A DNA stretch of 44,907 nt. Origin: Bacteroidota bacterium (lineage in GTDB: Bacteria > Bacteroidota > Bacteroidia > Bacteroidales > VadinHA17). The notes under the pieces are model-generated. The model had not been told where the DNA came from. It was given only the letters and a program-made list of their open reading frames with translations, and did no database searches. The translations under genes and the position numbers were made by a program. This document shows, piece by piece, positions 35,205 through 44,002 of the stretch (position 1 is its first letter; each line of letters opens with the position of its first letter). The stretch lies in the NCBI GenBank assembly GCA_029552825.1, contig JAKPDL010000083.1:1-44907 (forward strand), written 5' to 3'.

Positions 35205-36101
35205 ATGAAAAGGAATTATTCAAGACGTGAGTTCATACAGCGTAGCATAGGTGCCGGGGCTCTGCTTGCCATTGCAGGCAGATTACCTGATCCGGGAAAA
35301 GTCGTTCCTTCAGGAATGAAACTTGGTTTTGTTACATACCAGTGGGGACGCGACTGGGATCTGCCAACCCTTATTTCCAACCTTGAAAAAACTGGCTATT
35401 ATGGAGTTGAACTCCGGACACAGCACGCCCATAAGGTGGAATCAAATTTAACACCTGCCCAGCGCGCAGAGGTCAAAAAACGTTTCGCCGACAGCCCGGT
35501 AAAATGCCTCGGCTATGGATCAAACTTCGAATATCACAGCCCCGACCCTAAAGAAGTCAGGAAAAATATAGAGCAGACAAAAGAATATATTATTCTTTGC
35601 CACGACATCGGTACTACCGGCATAAAAGTCAAACCCAACTACCTTCCTCCAGAAGTACCAAAGGAGAAGACTATAGCACAGATAGCCGCATCACTGAATG
35701 AATGCGGAAAATTTGCTCAGGATTATGGCCAGCTAGTGAGAGTGGAAGTTCATGGGACATACACTCAGGAGATTCCTAACATGAAGGCAATTTTCGAACA
35801 GGTAACAGAAAAAAATGTGGTGATGTGCTGGAACTGCAACGATCAGGATCTCCTTCCGCCAGGACTGGAAGCCAACTTTAATTCAGTTAAGAAATGGTTT
35901 GGCGATACAGTCCATATCAGGGAACTTAATGAAGGAAATTACCCGTATCAGCAACTGTTCGACCTGTTTACTTCCATAAAATACGAAGGATGGATACTTC
36001 TTGAGGCACGCACCGAGCCTGCCGACAGAATAGCTGCCATGAATGAACAGAGGGAACTTTTCAACCGGATGATCGAGAATTCCAGGAAAAAATTCTCGTA
36101 G
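35205..36101 (+). CDS. sugar phosphate isomerase/epimerase-like TIM barrel, Tat-exported
   Basis: A 298-residue protein. The frame is open back to a TTG at 35178, but the ATG at 35205 places MKRNYSRREFIQRSIG, a Tat signal (RR at 7-8), at the very N terminus, so I start there. The barrel shows LGFVTYQWGRDWDL, YYGVELRTQHAH, RVEVHGTYTQE, VMCWNCNDQD, VHIRELNEGNYP and GWILLEART. The Glu/His and final Glu metal positions are present, while the strand with the usual Asp-x-x-His reads CWNCNDQD, an altered site. It is the third extracytoplasmic TIM barrel in the window and the last gene before a convergent outer-membrane protein gene, 18 bases away. Confidence 0.87.
   Translation: MKRNYSRREFIQRSIGAGALLAIAGRLPDPGKVVPSGMKLGFVTYQWGRDWDLPTLISNLEKTGYYGVELRTQHAHKVESNLTPAQRAEVKKRFADSPVKCLGYGSNFEYHSPDPKEVRKNIEQTKEYIILCHDIGTTGIKVKPNYLPPEVPKEKTIAQIAASLNECGKFAQDYGQLVRVEVHGTYTQEIPNMKAIFEQVTEKNVVMCWNCNDQDLLPPGLEANFNSVKKWFGDTVHIRELNEGNYPYQQLFDLFTSIKYEGWILLEARTEPADRIAAMNEQRELFNRMIENSRKKFS
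36074..36098 (+). other. hairpin spanning the last codons of the TIM-barrel gene
   Basis: CGAGAATT (36074-36081) and AATTCTCG (36091-36098) are complementary around a nine-base loop just before the TAG stop. No T run follows. It may contribute to the 3' end of the transcript between convergent genes, or be accidental. Confidence 0.4.
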
Positions 36102-36119
36102 GTTATTCAAGCCTCAGAT

Positions 36120-39100
36120 TTACCATCCCGGGGTGAAATTGATTCCCAGAGATCCGCTAAACAAACCAGCACCGGGACGCACCGGTACTGCATAGAACGG
36201 CTCGAGCACAAGATAACCGAACAGGTTAATTCTGAAAGAGAGACCATAACTGAATACCGGAACTCTTTCATTCAAGCCGGGGTTAAACCAGTCTCTGCCT
36301 ATACGTGTTCCCTTGCTTAGTGCAAGTCCAGCATCGGTGAAGAGACTGATATCGGTCATAAATAAATCTGACTTGATAAGCGAAGCTTTTTTGGGTCCTG
36401 TAAATGGGAGACGTAGTTCAACATTGGCTATGAAAATTTTGCTTCCAAAGAAATTACTCAAGCCAATGCCTTCACCGGTAATCTCTGCATCGCTCCAGTA
36501 ACGGTCTGTTCTCTGGTAACCCCTTACCAGCCATGGATATCCTATGTACAGAGGAGTGACCATGTCAGTCTCTGCATTGCTTCCCCACCGGCCTGCATTG
36601 TACGACCTGAAGGCAAGTGTGAAAGGCCTCATGTAAAAATACTTCCTGTAATCAGCCAGAGTGGTATAAAAATCAATAGTTCCGAAATATTTTCCTGCTT
36701 CAAACCTGTATCTTTCCCCTCTTACCGGACCTGTTGTTCCCATAATACTATTGTCGCCTACAAAGGCACCACTTAAAAGCCCCAGCGCAAAACCATCCGG
36801 CGCTTCGAGTTTCTTACGGCCTGTTCCTACAGGTACGCCAAACATGTCATAATATGTTTTGTACTGATCGAACCTGTAGCTGTAACCTGAAATCATGCCG
36901 GATACTTCAAATCTTCTTGTCTGCGACAGCGGATAATACGCAAAAAGGGTAAGATTATCCTCAAACATCCTGAGATAATTCAGATTTATAGTGTTTACAA
37001 GAAATGGCTCGCCACTTCTGCTGTAAAGAGTGTCGATACCAGCCGACATATATCCATAATAATTTGGTATATGTGAAATGGATGCGCCCCATTTCAGTTT
37101 TCTTTTCTGATTCAGATAGGAAACCACACCACCAAAATCATAAATTTCTCCATTCAACGAGAGGGACGTAAAAACCTGATTATCACCTGCCATATCGCCG
37201 AATATGGCACTAATGCTTCCTTCCATTCCTGTTCCTACCGGACCTCCTGTAGTAACCCCTATAGTTCCGTTGGTGATATAGTCGAGTTTGAATTTCGGCT
37301 TATAAGGAATAGTTTTATATTCTTCTGGCTTTACATCGGCAAAGTAATTATAGGGTGAGAAGAGCGAGCTGTCAACAAGGTTCTGGGCAACATGCTCGAA
37401 TGGCGGCAGAGTGCCTGCGGTAAAATCAATATCGTTTTTACCAACCTCTTCAGCTTTGAACTCGTCTGGCTGCGCCCTGTAAACCGAATAGCTCCTTTCT
37501 GAATAGTAAGAATAGACGATGTCTCCTGTCTCACGGGCAACCGAGATTGCAGGCGCCTGAAAGGTAATACCGGTAATGCCTCTCATGTATTTTGTGAGCT
37601 GCCAGATTTTATTTTCTTCCAGACTGTATCTGTAAAGGTTGCGAAACCCGTCCCTGTCAGACAGGAAATATATTTCCCTGCCATCTTTTGAAAAGACGGG
37701 GTTCATGTTGCTTGCACCCGTGAAAAGTTCAAGAAGTCTGTCGTCGGAAGGATTATTTACATTCACAATCCCGATATTGTAGAATGTGTGCCTGAAAGTG
37801 TGAGTCTGCCCTGGCAAAGGACGGTCGGTAACATAAACTATATATTTACTGTCGGGCGACCACGAAGGTTGCAGGTTGCCGTATACATCTGAAGTAAGCT
37901 GCCTGACTGTCTCATTACTGGTGTCGTACAGATAGATATCCGATACTCCGTTTTTCATGCCCGTTACGGCAATGTACCGTCCGTCGGGTGACCATGATGG
38001 ATTTGTGAATGCTGGCAGCCCTGTAAGCGGCGTTTCCTTTATAATGCTCATACGCCGGATATCGAAAATTATCAGTTTATTTCTGCCTTCGGAGAAAACA
38101 ACAAAGGCAAACTTTCCATCGGGCGACCAGGTCCCTGACGATTCAAGATAGTTTAACGCATCGATATCACTTCTGTTTATTCTGTTAGAAAGTTTTCTGA
38201 TTATTTTACCGGTATTTGCATCAGCAAGAAATAGATCAAGATCGTAAACATCTCTTTCTGAAATAAATACAATATATTTTCCATCAGGACTTACAGAAGG
38301 AGACAGATTCATTGTCCCTGCATTTTTGCTGAAAAGGATTTTCCTGCCTGTAATTCTGTCAGTTGTATCTGTCAAAAGTGGCTTATATGCATTTCTGAGT
38401 GCCAGGTTCCATAAGCCCGATACATTTCTGTCGTCAAATCCGAGAATACGTTGAAAAGCTTCTTCATAACCGTGCATTGCGGTCTCTCTGAAGAGTTTTA
38501 TTATAGTCGAATCCCCCCACGTCTTGCCAATAAATGCTATAACGGAATGTCCATACCTGTAAGGGAAATACTTGTTGCTTTTGGTAAGATCTTTTAGTGT
38601 GGGAATATCATTTGACAGTACAGCATCTCTCATCCACATGGCGGTGTGGGGATCTATACTTCCAAGTGAGAAATATTCTGCCATCCCTTCAATCATCCAG
38701 AGCGGAATATTACTGACATTTGTAAGCTTCAGGGAGTCGTCGGTTGTCAGCATGTTGTATTGGAATGCATGCACCAACTCGTGACCAAGAACGTGATCAG
38801 TCTGGGGAAATGATGAAGTTAGTGGCATCACGACTCTTTTCTTCAGAGCTTCTGTAACACCACCGGTGCTTTCACTGAGAAGGTCTGAGACTGTTGAAGT
38901 TTGCTGGAATTCAGCATGGTTCTCATAGATGAACAAAGGGTTACGCTCTTTTATAGTATCTCTGAAAATAGCCTGGTGATGGCGGTACCATGCCTCACTC
39001 CTTCCGGCAATGAGATTCAGAACCGAATCATTATTCAGATAGTGATATATCTCAAAAGACGGGGTCTGATAAACACTGTAATTGAAAACTCTGTACGATG

Positions 39101-39212
39101 GTTTTGTGCGTCCGAAATACTGGGCATTTGATAAAAATGAACTGAAAATGGAAAATATTGTGACAAAAATGATTTTTTCAACCCCCGATAACATCTTAAA
39201 TGCTTTTCTCAT
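36120..39212 (-). CDS. metallopeptidase-like / TolB-type propeller / outer-membrane barrel fusion
   Basis: A 1030-residue exported protein (signal to about residue 30, SNAQ). Residues 35-275 are a gluzincin-like peptidase domain with HELVH (144-148) and a downstream Glu in WMIEGMAEY (E175), the complete zinc signature. Residues 290-580 hold at least five TolB/PD40-like propeller blades (LSPSVSPDGKYIVFISE, SGTWSPDGKFAFVVF, SWSPDGRYIAVTG, SWSPDSKYIVYVTD, FSKDGREIYFLSD). Residues 640-1030 are a barrel of the Omp85/surface-antigen type, ending GLSFRINLFGYLVLEPFY and GSLGINFTPGW with an aromatic C terminus. It would be an outer-membrane protein with a periplasmic peptidase-propeller head. The role is unknown; protein assembly or proteolysis at the outer membrane is possible. 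It has an unusually strong ribosome site. Confidence 0.88.
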   Translation of the reverse strand: MRKAFKMLSGVEKIIFVTIFSIFSSFLSNAQYFGRTKPSYRVFNYSVYQTPSFEIYHYLNNDSVLNLIAGRSEAWYRHHQAIFRDTIKERNPLFIYENHAEFQQTSTVSDLLSESTGGVTEALKKRVVMPLTSSFPQTDHVLGHELVHAFQYNMLTTDDSLKLTNVSNIPLWMIEGMAEYFSLGSIDPHTAMWMRDAVLSNDIPTLKDLTKSNKYFPYRYGHSVIAFIGKTWGDSTIIKLFRETAMHGYEEAFQRILGFDDRNVSGLWNLALRNAYKPLLTDTTDRITGRKILFSKNAGTMNLSPSVSPDGKYIVFISERDVYDLDLFLADANTGKIIRKLSNRINRSDIDALNYLESSGTWSPDGKFAFVVFSEGRNKLIIFDIRRMSIIKETPLTGLPAFTNPSWSPDGRYIAVTGMKNGVSDIYLYDTSNETVRQLTSDVYGNLQPSWSPDSKYIVYVTDRPLPGQTHTFRHTFYNIGIVNVNNPSDDRLLELFTGASNMNPVFSKDGREIYFLSDRDGFRNLYRYSLEENKIWQLTKYMRGITGITFQAPAISVARETGDIVYSYYSERSYSVYRAQPDEFKAEEVGKNDIDFTAGTLPPFEHVAQNLVDSSLFSPYNYFADVKPEEYKTIPYKPKFKLDYITNGTIGVTTGGPVGTGMEGSISAIFGDMAGDNQVFTSLSLNGEIYDFGGVVSYLNQKRKLKWGASISHIPNYYGYMSAGIDTLYSRSGEPFLVNTINLNYLRMFEDNLTLFAYYPLSQTRRFEVSGMISGYSYRFDQYKTYYDMFGVPVGTGRKKLEAPDGFALGLLSGAFVGDNSIMGTTGPVRGERYRFEAGKYFGTIDFYTTLADYRKYFYMRPFTLAFRSYNAGRWGSNAETDMVTPLYIGYPWLVRGYQRTDRYWSDAEITGEGIGLSNFFGSKIFIANVELRLPFTGPKKASLIKSDLFMTDISLFTDAGLALSKGTRIGRDWFNPGLNERVPVFSYGLSFRINLFGYLVLEPFYAVPVRPGAGLFSGSLGINFTPGW

Positions 39213-39224
39213 AATAACCTCCTT
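39213..39224 (-). promoter_or_regulatory. strong Shine-Dalgarno site for the 1030-residue protein
   Basis: On the minus strand AAGGAGG (39224-39218) lies five bases before the ATG at 39212. Most other genes here have only A/T-rich leaders. This fixes the start codon and suggests high or SD-dependent translation. Confidence 0.75.
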
Positions 39225-39473
39225 TCTTTCTATAATTTATTAATAAGGAATGTTTAATGATATTCAGCAAAATGATGATACCAGATTTTCATGCGCTGCA
39301 CAAATGATTATCAAATTAAGTGCCAGAAAGCTTTGCCATTGGTTGATTTTTGATTGTGACCTTTGGGGTTATTCGTTTTTGCTATCCTTATTCCAAATCA
39401 TACGCTAGCACGAAAAGAATTAGTCTTGAAATATTTTTAAGGAAACAGAAGATAAGTTGAAAGAACATATTTC

Positions 39474-39506
39474 TTGGTATCTGTTTTTTTCAGAAATTTA
39501 AATTTG
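39474..39506 (+). promoter_or_regulatory. candidate promoter for the beta-helix lipoprotein gene
   Basis: TTG at 39474-39476 and TAAATTTG at 39499-39506 with a 22-base spacer approximate the Bacteroidota -33/-7 promoter. The start would be near 39513, leaving a leader of about 24 bases to the ATG at 39537. Confidence 0.42.
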
Positions 39507-39536
39507 ATTTTCATGTAAAAACAATATGAAATTTCT

Positions 39537-41069
39537 ATGAAGCTCAAAAACCTGTTTTTTCTGGAAATTTTCTTTTGTTTCTTCCTTTTAAGTTGTGGTA
39601 GAAATACTGGCAGAGTATTTTATATAAGCGCTTCAGGTGACGATGAGGCTGCAGGCACTCTTAACCGGCCATGGAAAACAATTGAAAGAGTGAACCAGGA
39701 GAATTTAAGAGCGGGTGATGTGCTCCTGTTTGAAGGTGGCTCTGTTTTTAAGGGTACTCTATTGATTGATTCATTGTATCTTACAGATGATAATAGTTTG
39801 ATTACAATAAGTTCTTTCGGCACTGGCAGAGCTGTGATTGACGGAGAAAACTCCTGTGGAATCCATATCAAAAATGCATCATGTTTTATTATCAGGAATC
39901 TTGAGATAAGGGGGAATGGCAGAACAGGAGGAAATGTATCTGACGGGATTTTGATTGAAAACAGCAGGGATTTTTATCTCGACTCTCTTGATGTGTCAGG
40001 CTTTCAGCATTCAGGCGTCCATCTAAGGGACTGCAGAAATGCCAGGCTGACGCATATCTCAGCACACGACAACGGATTTGCAGGGATTCATGTAACTTCA
40101 GCCAGTTCCAATCATCCTTCTGAATACGGAAACGAAAACATATACATAGGATATTGCATAGCTTTCAATAACCCTGGTGACCCCACGGTAAAAAATAACC
40201 ACAGTGGAAACGGCATTCTGGCATCTTCGGTAAAGGGCGGAACAATTGAATACTGCGAGGCTTATAACAACGGATGGGATATGCCATGGACGGGCAACGG
40301 CCCTGTAGGAATATGGATCTGGGACTGCACCAACTTTGTAATACAGTATTGCGTCTCGCATCATAACAAAACAAATCCGGTAGCAAAAGACGGCGGAGGA
40401 TTTGACCTCGACGGTGGTGTGTCGAACTCAGTAATACATTATTGCCTCTCGTACTGTAATCAGGGGGCTGGCTATGGGCTCTATGAGTTCGGAGCAGCAA
40501 AACCATGGGAAAATAACATCGTCAGGTACTGCATAAGCTATAATGATGGACTGCTTAATGAGGGCTCTGTGGCAGTATGGAAAGGTGGCAGAGAAATGAC
40601 AATGCGGAATTGTGAAATCTATAACAATACTTTTTTGAATGATACTGCGAAAGGCATAGCAGTATCACTGGTAAGTAACTGCGAAAACTTTAAGTTTACA
40701 AATAATATTTTTCTATACAATGGAACCTTTTTGATGGAAAATCAGAAAATAGAAAGTGAAAAATTTGTCTCTAATTGTCTCTGGAATAAAAAAGGAAAAG
40801 TGAATTTGCCGGAGAATATTCTCAAAACGAATCTTATTACTGATCCTCAGATAAATGTGCCGGAGAAGATTAATTTCGGAAGCATCTATGAAATATACGA
40901 CGGGAAACAGATAGTTTTTTCGCTGGTGCCGGGCTCTCCTCTGATCGACAGGGGAGAAGAGATGCTCCCGCCTTTCGGTTTGCCATTCCCGGGAGTTGAT
41001 ATTGTCGGAACTACAGTACCTCAGGGAAGTAGACCAGATATAGGAGCTATAGAATTTATAAAAAGATAA
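39537..41069 (+). CDS. right-handed parallel beta-helix lipoprotein
   Basis: A 510-residue protein. The signal ends in FLLSC (Cys20), so it is a lipoprotein. The mature start, VFYISASGDDEAAGTLNRPWKTIERVN, and then RAGDVLLFEGGSVFKG are typical of beta-helix polysaccharide lyases and related proteins. Repeated PbH1-type turns follow (IIRNLEIRGNGRTGG, FYLDSLDVSGFQHSGVHLRDC, NARLTHISAHDNGFAGIHV, GNGILASSVKGGTIEYCEAYNNG). I cannot assign a lyase family from visible catalytic residues; acids and lysines suitable for PL9- or GH-type chemistry exist but are not diagnostic. Alternatives are a sugar-binding or epimerase-like beta-helix. It precedes the GH2 lipoprotein by 290 bases. Confidence 0.85.
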   Translation: MKLKNLFFLEIFFCFFLLSCGRNTGRVFYISASGDDEAAGTLNRPWKTIERVNQENLRAGDVLLFEGGSVFKGTLLIDSLYLTDDNSLITISSFGTGRAVIDGENSCGIHIKNASCFIIRNLEIRGNGRTGGNVSDGILIENSRDFYLDSLDVSGFQHSGVHLRDCRNARLTHISAHDNGFAGIHVTSASSNHPSEYGNENIYIGYCIAFNNPGDPTVKNNHSGNGILASSVKGGTIEYCEAYNNGWDMPWTGNGPVGIWIWDCTNFVIQYCVSHHNKTNPVAKDGGGFDLDGGVSNSVIHYCLSYCNQGAGYGLYEFGAAKPWENNIVRYCISYNDGLLNEGSVAVWKGGREMTMRNCEIYNNTFLNDTAKGIAVSLVSNCENFKFTNNIFLYNGTFLMENQKIESEKFVSNCLWNKKGKVNLPENILKTNLITDPQINVPEKINFGSIYEIYDGKQIVFSLVPGSPLIDRGEEMLPPFGLPFPGVDIVGTTVPQGSRPDIGAIEFIKR

Positions 41070-41359
41070 TATATTCACATAAGCTTTATTTACCCTTCCC
41101 TTCCAATAGTTATCGGAACGGGACGGTCTAAAAAGATGTGTAATATGTAAGTGTAATAAAAACATAAAAACTAAAATATTGTATATTAATAAGTTATCCC
41201 CAAAGACCTGTCCGGCTTTGCGGTAGTAAGAACGGGAATTCAGGGGTGAAAACAAAATAGAGGCTTTATAGAAAACCATCTGGGATGGGGGCTAAATAAA
41301 AGGCCGGGATGAAATAAATGAAAAAATCTGTTAATCAATATTATAATAAAATTAAAAAT

Positions 41360-43816
41360 ATGAAAACCTCACCAAAATATTTCTTTATTGTCTCGGTAAT
41401 AATTCTGGCATTTTCGGCTGGTTGCAAAGAAGAGCCCTCAGTTTCATTGCCTGAAAGCAAGGCTCTTTCAGCGCCTCGTACCATGATACTTTTTGATAAC
41501 GAATGGTTTTTCCACAGAGGTGATGTCACTGGTGCAGAAAAACCAGAATTTCAGGATTCAGGATGGAAAAAAGTTGACCTCCCCCACGACTGGAGCATTG
41601 AGGATATACCTGGGACTGACTCTCCTCTCGATTCAACGGCAATTGGCGGTATTGATGCAGGATATTTTACAGGTGGAACAGGCTGGTACCGGAAATTGTT
41701 TTATGTTCCCGCGTCTTTAAAGGATAAAACCTTCATTATCATATTTGAAGGTATTTACATGAACTCAGATGTCTGGCTTAACGGAAAGCATCTCGGCAAT
41801 CATCCATACGGTTACACTTCGTTCTTCTTTGATATAACCCGGGAAATTACACCCGGAAAAACAAATGTTCTGGCAGTAAGAGTTAAAAATGAAGGGCGTA
41901 ACAGCAGGTGGTACAGCGGTTCAGGAATTTACAGGCATATCTGGATTACCATAGCCGAAAAAGTACACTTTAAGGAATGGACTCTGGCAGTGTCAACAGA
42001 TTTTATAGACTCAAAAAATGCTATGGCGAATATAAGTGCGAAAGTAATTAACAACGGATATTCAGGTGAGAACTTTATTGCAAAGGTTCGAATTATTGAC
42101 CCTCAGGGAAACAATGCAGGTGATGCAAAACAGGATATAAATATTGGCAGCGGTGAGGGAAAGGAGGTTGTCTGGCAGGTACCTGTAAAAGACCCACAGT
42201 TGTGGTCACCAGAAAAACCTGCGCTTTATAAGGCAGTTGCTGAAATATATGAAGAATCTGTTGATGGCACAGGCTCATTGGTAGATATTAATACGACAGA
42301 TTTTGGTATTCGTTTTTTCAGGATTACTCCTGAGGAGGGTTTTGTTCTTAACGGTGTACCGCTCAAACTAAAGGGAGGGTGTGTACATCATGACAATGGA
42401 CCGCTTGGTGCTGCTGCATTCGACAGAGCCGAAGAGAGAAGGGTTGAGCTTCTTAAAGCCAGCGGTTTCAATGCTATAAGGTGTGCTCATAATCCGCCTT
42501 CTCCTGCATTCCTGAGGGCGTGCGACAAACTCGGAATGCTGGTGATTGACGAAGCTTTTGATATGTGGCGGGAAGCAAAGAACCCCGATGATTACCATCT
42601 ATGGTTCGATGAGTGGTGGAAAAAGGACATTGAAAGCATGGTGATGCGCGACAGAAACCATCCTTCAGTAATTATGTGGAGTATAGGCAACGAGGTGCCT
42701 GAGAGAGGTAAACCCGAAGGAGCTGCACTGGCAAAGGAGATGGTTGAGTATGTGAAAAATCTTGACCCTTCAAGGCCCGTGACAGCTGCTGTAAACTCCG
42801 TTACACCCGATAAAGATCCCTATTTTGCTGCTCTTGACGTGTGTGGCTATAATTATGCTGTAGATAAATACGTAAGTGATCACAAACGTCTTCCAGAACG
42901 AATCATGATGGGGACAGAATCATTTCCACTTGAGGCATTTGAATACTGGAAAGCTACAATTGATAATCCATGGGTAATAGGTGATTTTGTATGGACATCG
43001 TTCGATTATCTTGGCGAGGCAAGTATCGGGTGGCTGGGATATCCGCACGAAGGCAGCTTCTATCCATGGCATCTAGCCTTCTGCGGCGATATTGACATCT
43101 GTGGTTTCAAACGTCCACAGTCATATTACCGTGATGCACTATGGGGAGAGGACAAAACCGTTTCAATATTTGTGAAGCCTCCTGTTCCATCTTTCCCTGT
43201 TAACCCGCGTAAGGCACCGTGGAGCAAATGGGAATGGCACGATGTGATTTCTTCCTGGAACTGGGACGGATACAAAGGAAAACCTCTTACAGTGGAAGTC
43301 TATAGTAACTGCGATGAGGTTCAGCTTACACTCAATGGCAAACCTGTGGGAAAGAAAAAATCCAGTCAGGAAAATAAATACATTACCACATGGGAGGTAC
43401 CTTATGAGCCGGGTGTACTGACTGCAACAGGTTATGACAAAAGAGGTGCTGTTGCCACATCAGAACTGAGAACGGCAGGCAAACCTGCCAGAATAAGGCT
43501 TAGCGCCGACCGTAATTCTATCGAAGCAGGCGGGCAGGACCTGAGTTTTGTTACTGTGGAAATTGTTGATGAAAATGGAATTATAAACCCTGTTGCTGAG
43601 AATCTTGTGATGTTTTCTGTTCAGGGACCAGGAGAGATTCTGTCGGTTGGAAGCGCCAATCCTGTGAGTACGGAGAGCTATAATAAGCCTTACCGAAAGG
43701 CTTTTATGGGCAAGTGCCTGGCAATAATAAGATCAGGAAAGGATACAGGGATTGTAAAGCTTAATGCAGAATCCGAAGGTCTGCAGGGAGCAGAGGTGGA
43801 GATAAAGGTTTATTGA
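41360..43816 (+). CDS. glycoside hydrolase family 2 (beta-galactosidase-like) lipoprotein
   Basis: An 818-residue protein from the ATG at 41360. An in-frame ATG at 41318 would add 14 residues, but it would put a polar stretch before an otherwise normal signal (MKTSPKYFFIVSVIILAFSAGC, lipid Cys22). GH2 domains run in order: jelly roll (LFDNEWFFHRGD, LPHDWSIEDIPG, GGTGWYRKLF), Ig-like, TIM barrel (GGCVHHDNGPLGAA, GFNAIRCAHNPPSP, VIDEAFDMWREAK), then Ig-like C-terminal domains. The acid/base is E445 (WSIGNE) and the nucleophile E520 (MGTESFP). It resembles the first GH2 of the window but is not a copy: sequences outside the core differ, and it is lipid-anchored. It removes a beta-linked sugar from glycan fragments. 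The linkage is unknown. Confidence 0.92.
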   Translation: MKTSPKYFFIVSVIILAFSAGCKEEPSVSLPESKALSAPRTMILFDNEWFFHRGDVTGAEKPEFQDSGWKKVDLPHDWSIEDIPGTDSPLDSTAIGGIDAGYFTGGTGWYRKLFYVPASLKDKTFIIIFEGIYMNSDVWLNGKHLGNHPYGYTSFFFDITREITPGKTNVLAVRVKNEGRNSRWYSGSGIYRHIWITIAEKVHFKEWTLAVSTDFIDSKNAMANISAKVINNGYSGENFIAKVRIIDPQGNNAGDAKQDINIGSGEGKEVVWQVPVKDPQLWSPEKPALYKAVAEIYEESVDGTGSLVDINTTDFGIRFFRITPEEGFVLNGVPLKLKGGCVHHDNGPLGAAAFDRAEERRVELLKASGFNAIRCAHNPPSPAFLRACDKLGMLVIDEAFDMWREAKNPDDYHLWFDEWWKKDIESMVMRDRNHPSVIMWSIGNEVPERGKPEGAALAKEMVEYVKNLDPSRPVTAAVNSVTPDKDPYFAALDVCGYNYAVDKYVSDHKRLPERIMMGTESFPLEAFEYWKATIDNPWVIGDFVWTSFDYLGEASIGWLGYPHEGSFYPWHLAFCGDIDICGFKRPQSYYRDALWGEDKTVSIFVKPPVPSFPVNPRKAPWSKWEWHDVISSWNWDGYKGKPLTVEVYSNCDEVQLTLNGKPVGKKKSSQENKYITTWEVPYEPGVLTATGYDKRGAVATSELRTAGKPARIRLSADRNSIEAGGQDLSFVTVEIVDENGIINPVAENLVMFSVQGPGEILSVGSANPVSTESYNKPYRKAFMGKCLAIIRSGKDTGIVKLNAESEGLQGAEVEIKVY

Positions 43817-43849
43817 TGATTTAGTGTCCTGTAACACGATGCCAGTCGA

Positions 43850-43990
43850 TAAGGTATTTCGCGCTTACAGCGCTTAGCAAGGTATTTTTGGGGCTATATT
43901 TATGGGCGATGCCCATCAATATGATTATTTAGCCCTTACATGGCTATTGAGGGTTTTTAAGTAATTTTTGTCCTGCAAGGGCAAGACAAC
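43850..43990. repeat. REP-like hairpin-rich intergenic element
   Basis: Several palindromes lie in 140 bases: GCGCT/AGCGC (43861-43873), ATGGGC/GCCCAT with a three-base loop (43902-43916) nested inside GGGCTA/TAGCCC (43891-43896 with 43930-43935), and an imperfect palindrome TTGTCCTGCAAGGGCAA (43968-43984). No open frame is credible here. It resembles the decayed short palindromic repeats scattered between genes in Bacteroidota. It lies between convergent genes, so it may also serve as a transcription end. Confidence 0.55.
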
Positions 43991-44002
43991 ATAAACTCAT
44001 GC

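Larger units (their letters stand above)
39213..39536. other. 324-base divergent intergenic region
   Basis: This region separates the divergent outer-membrane protein gene and the beta-helix lipoprotein gene. It contains the ribosome site at 39213-39224 and the promoter candidate at 39474-39506. I see no gene, repeat or strong hairpin in the rest, and no TAnnTTTG match on the minus strand for the large gene. Confidence 0.65.

Noticed and set aside
40713-41279. 188-codon minus-strand frame reaching into the gap after the beta-helix gene
   Set aside because: More than half lies opposite the beta-helix lipoprotein, and the sequence has no signal, motif or sensible composition.
15121-43816. Recent duplication of the two GH2 genes
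   Set aside because: Shared blocks are the general GH2 motifs; N termini, export signals and C-terminal regions differ.
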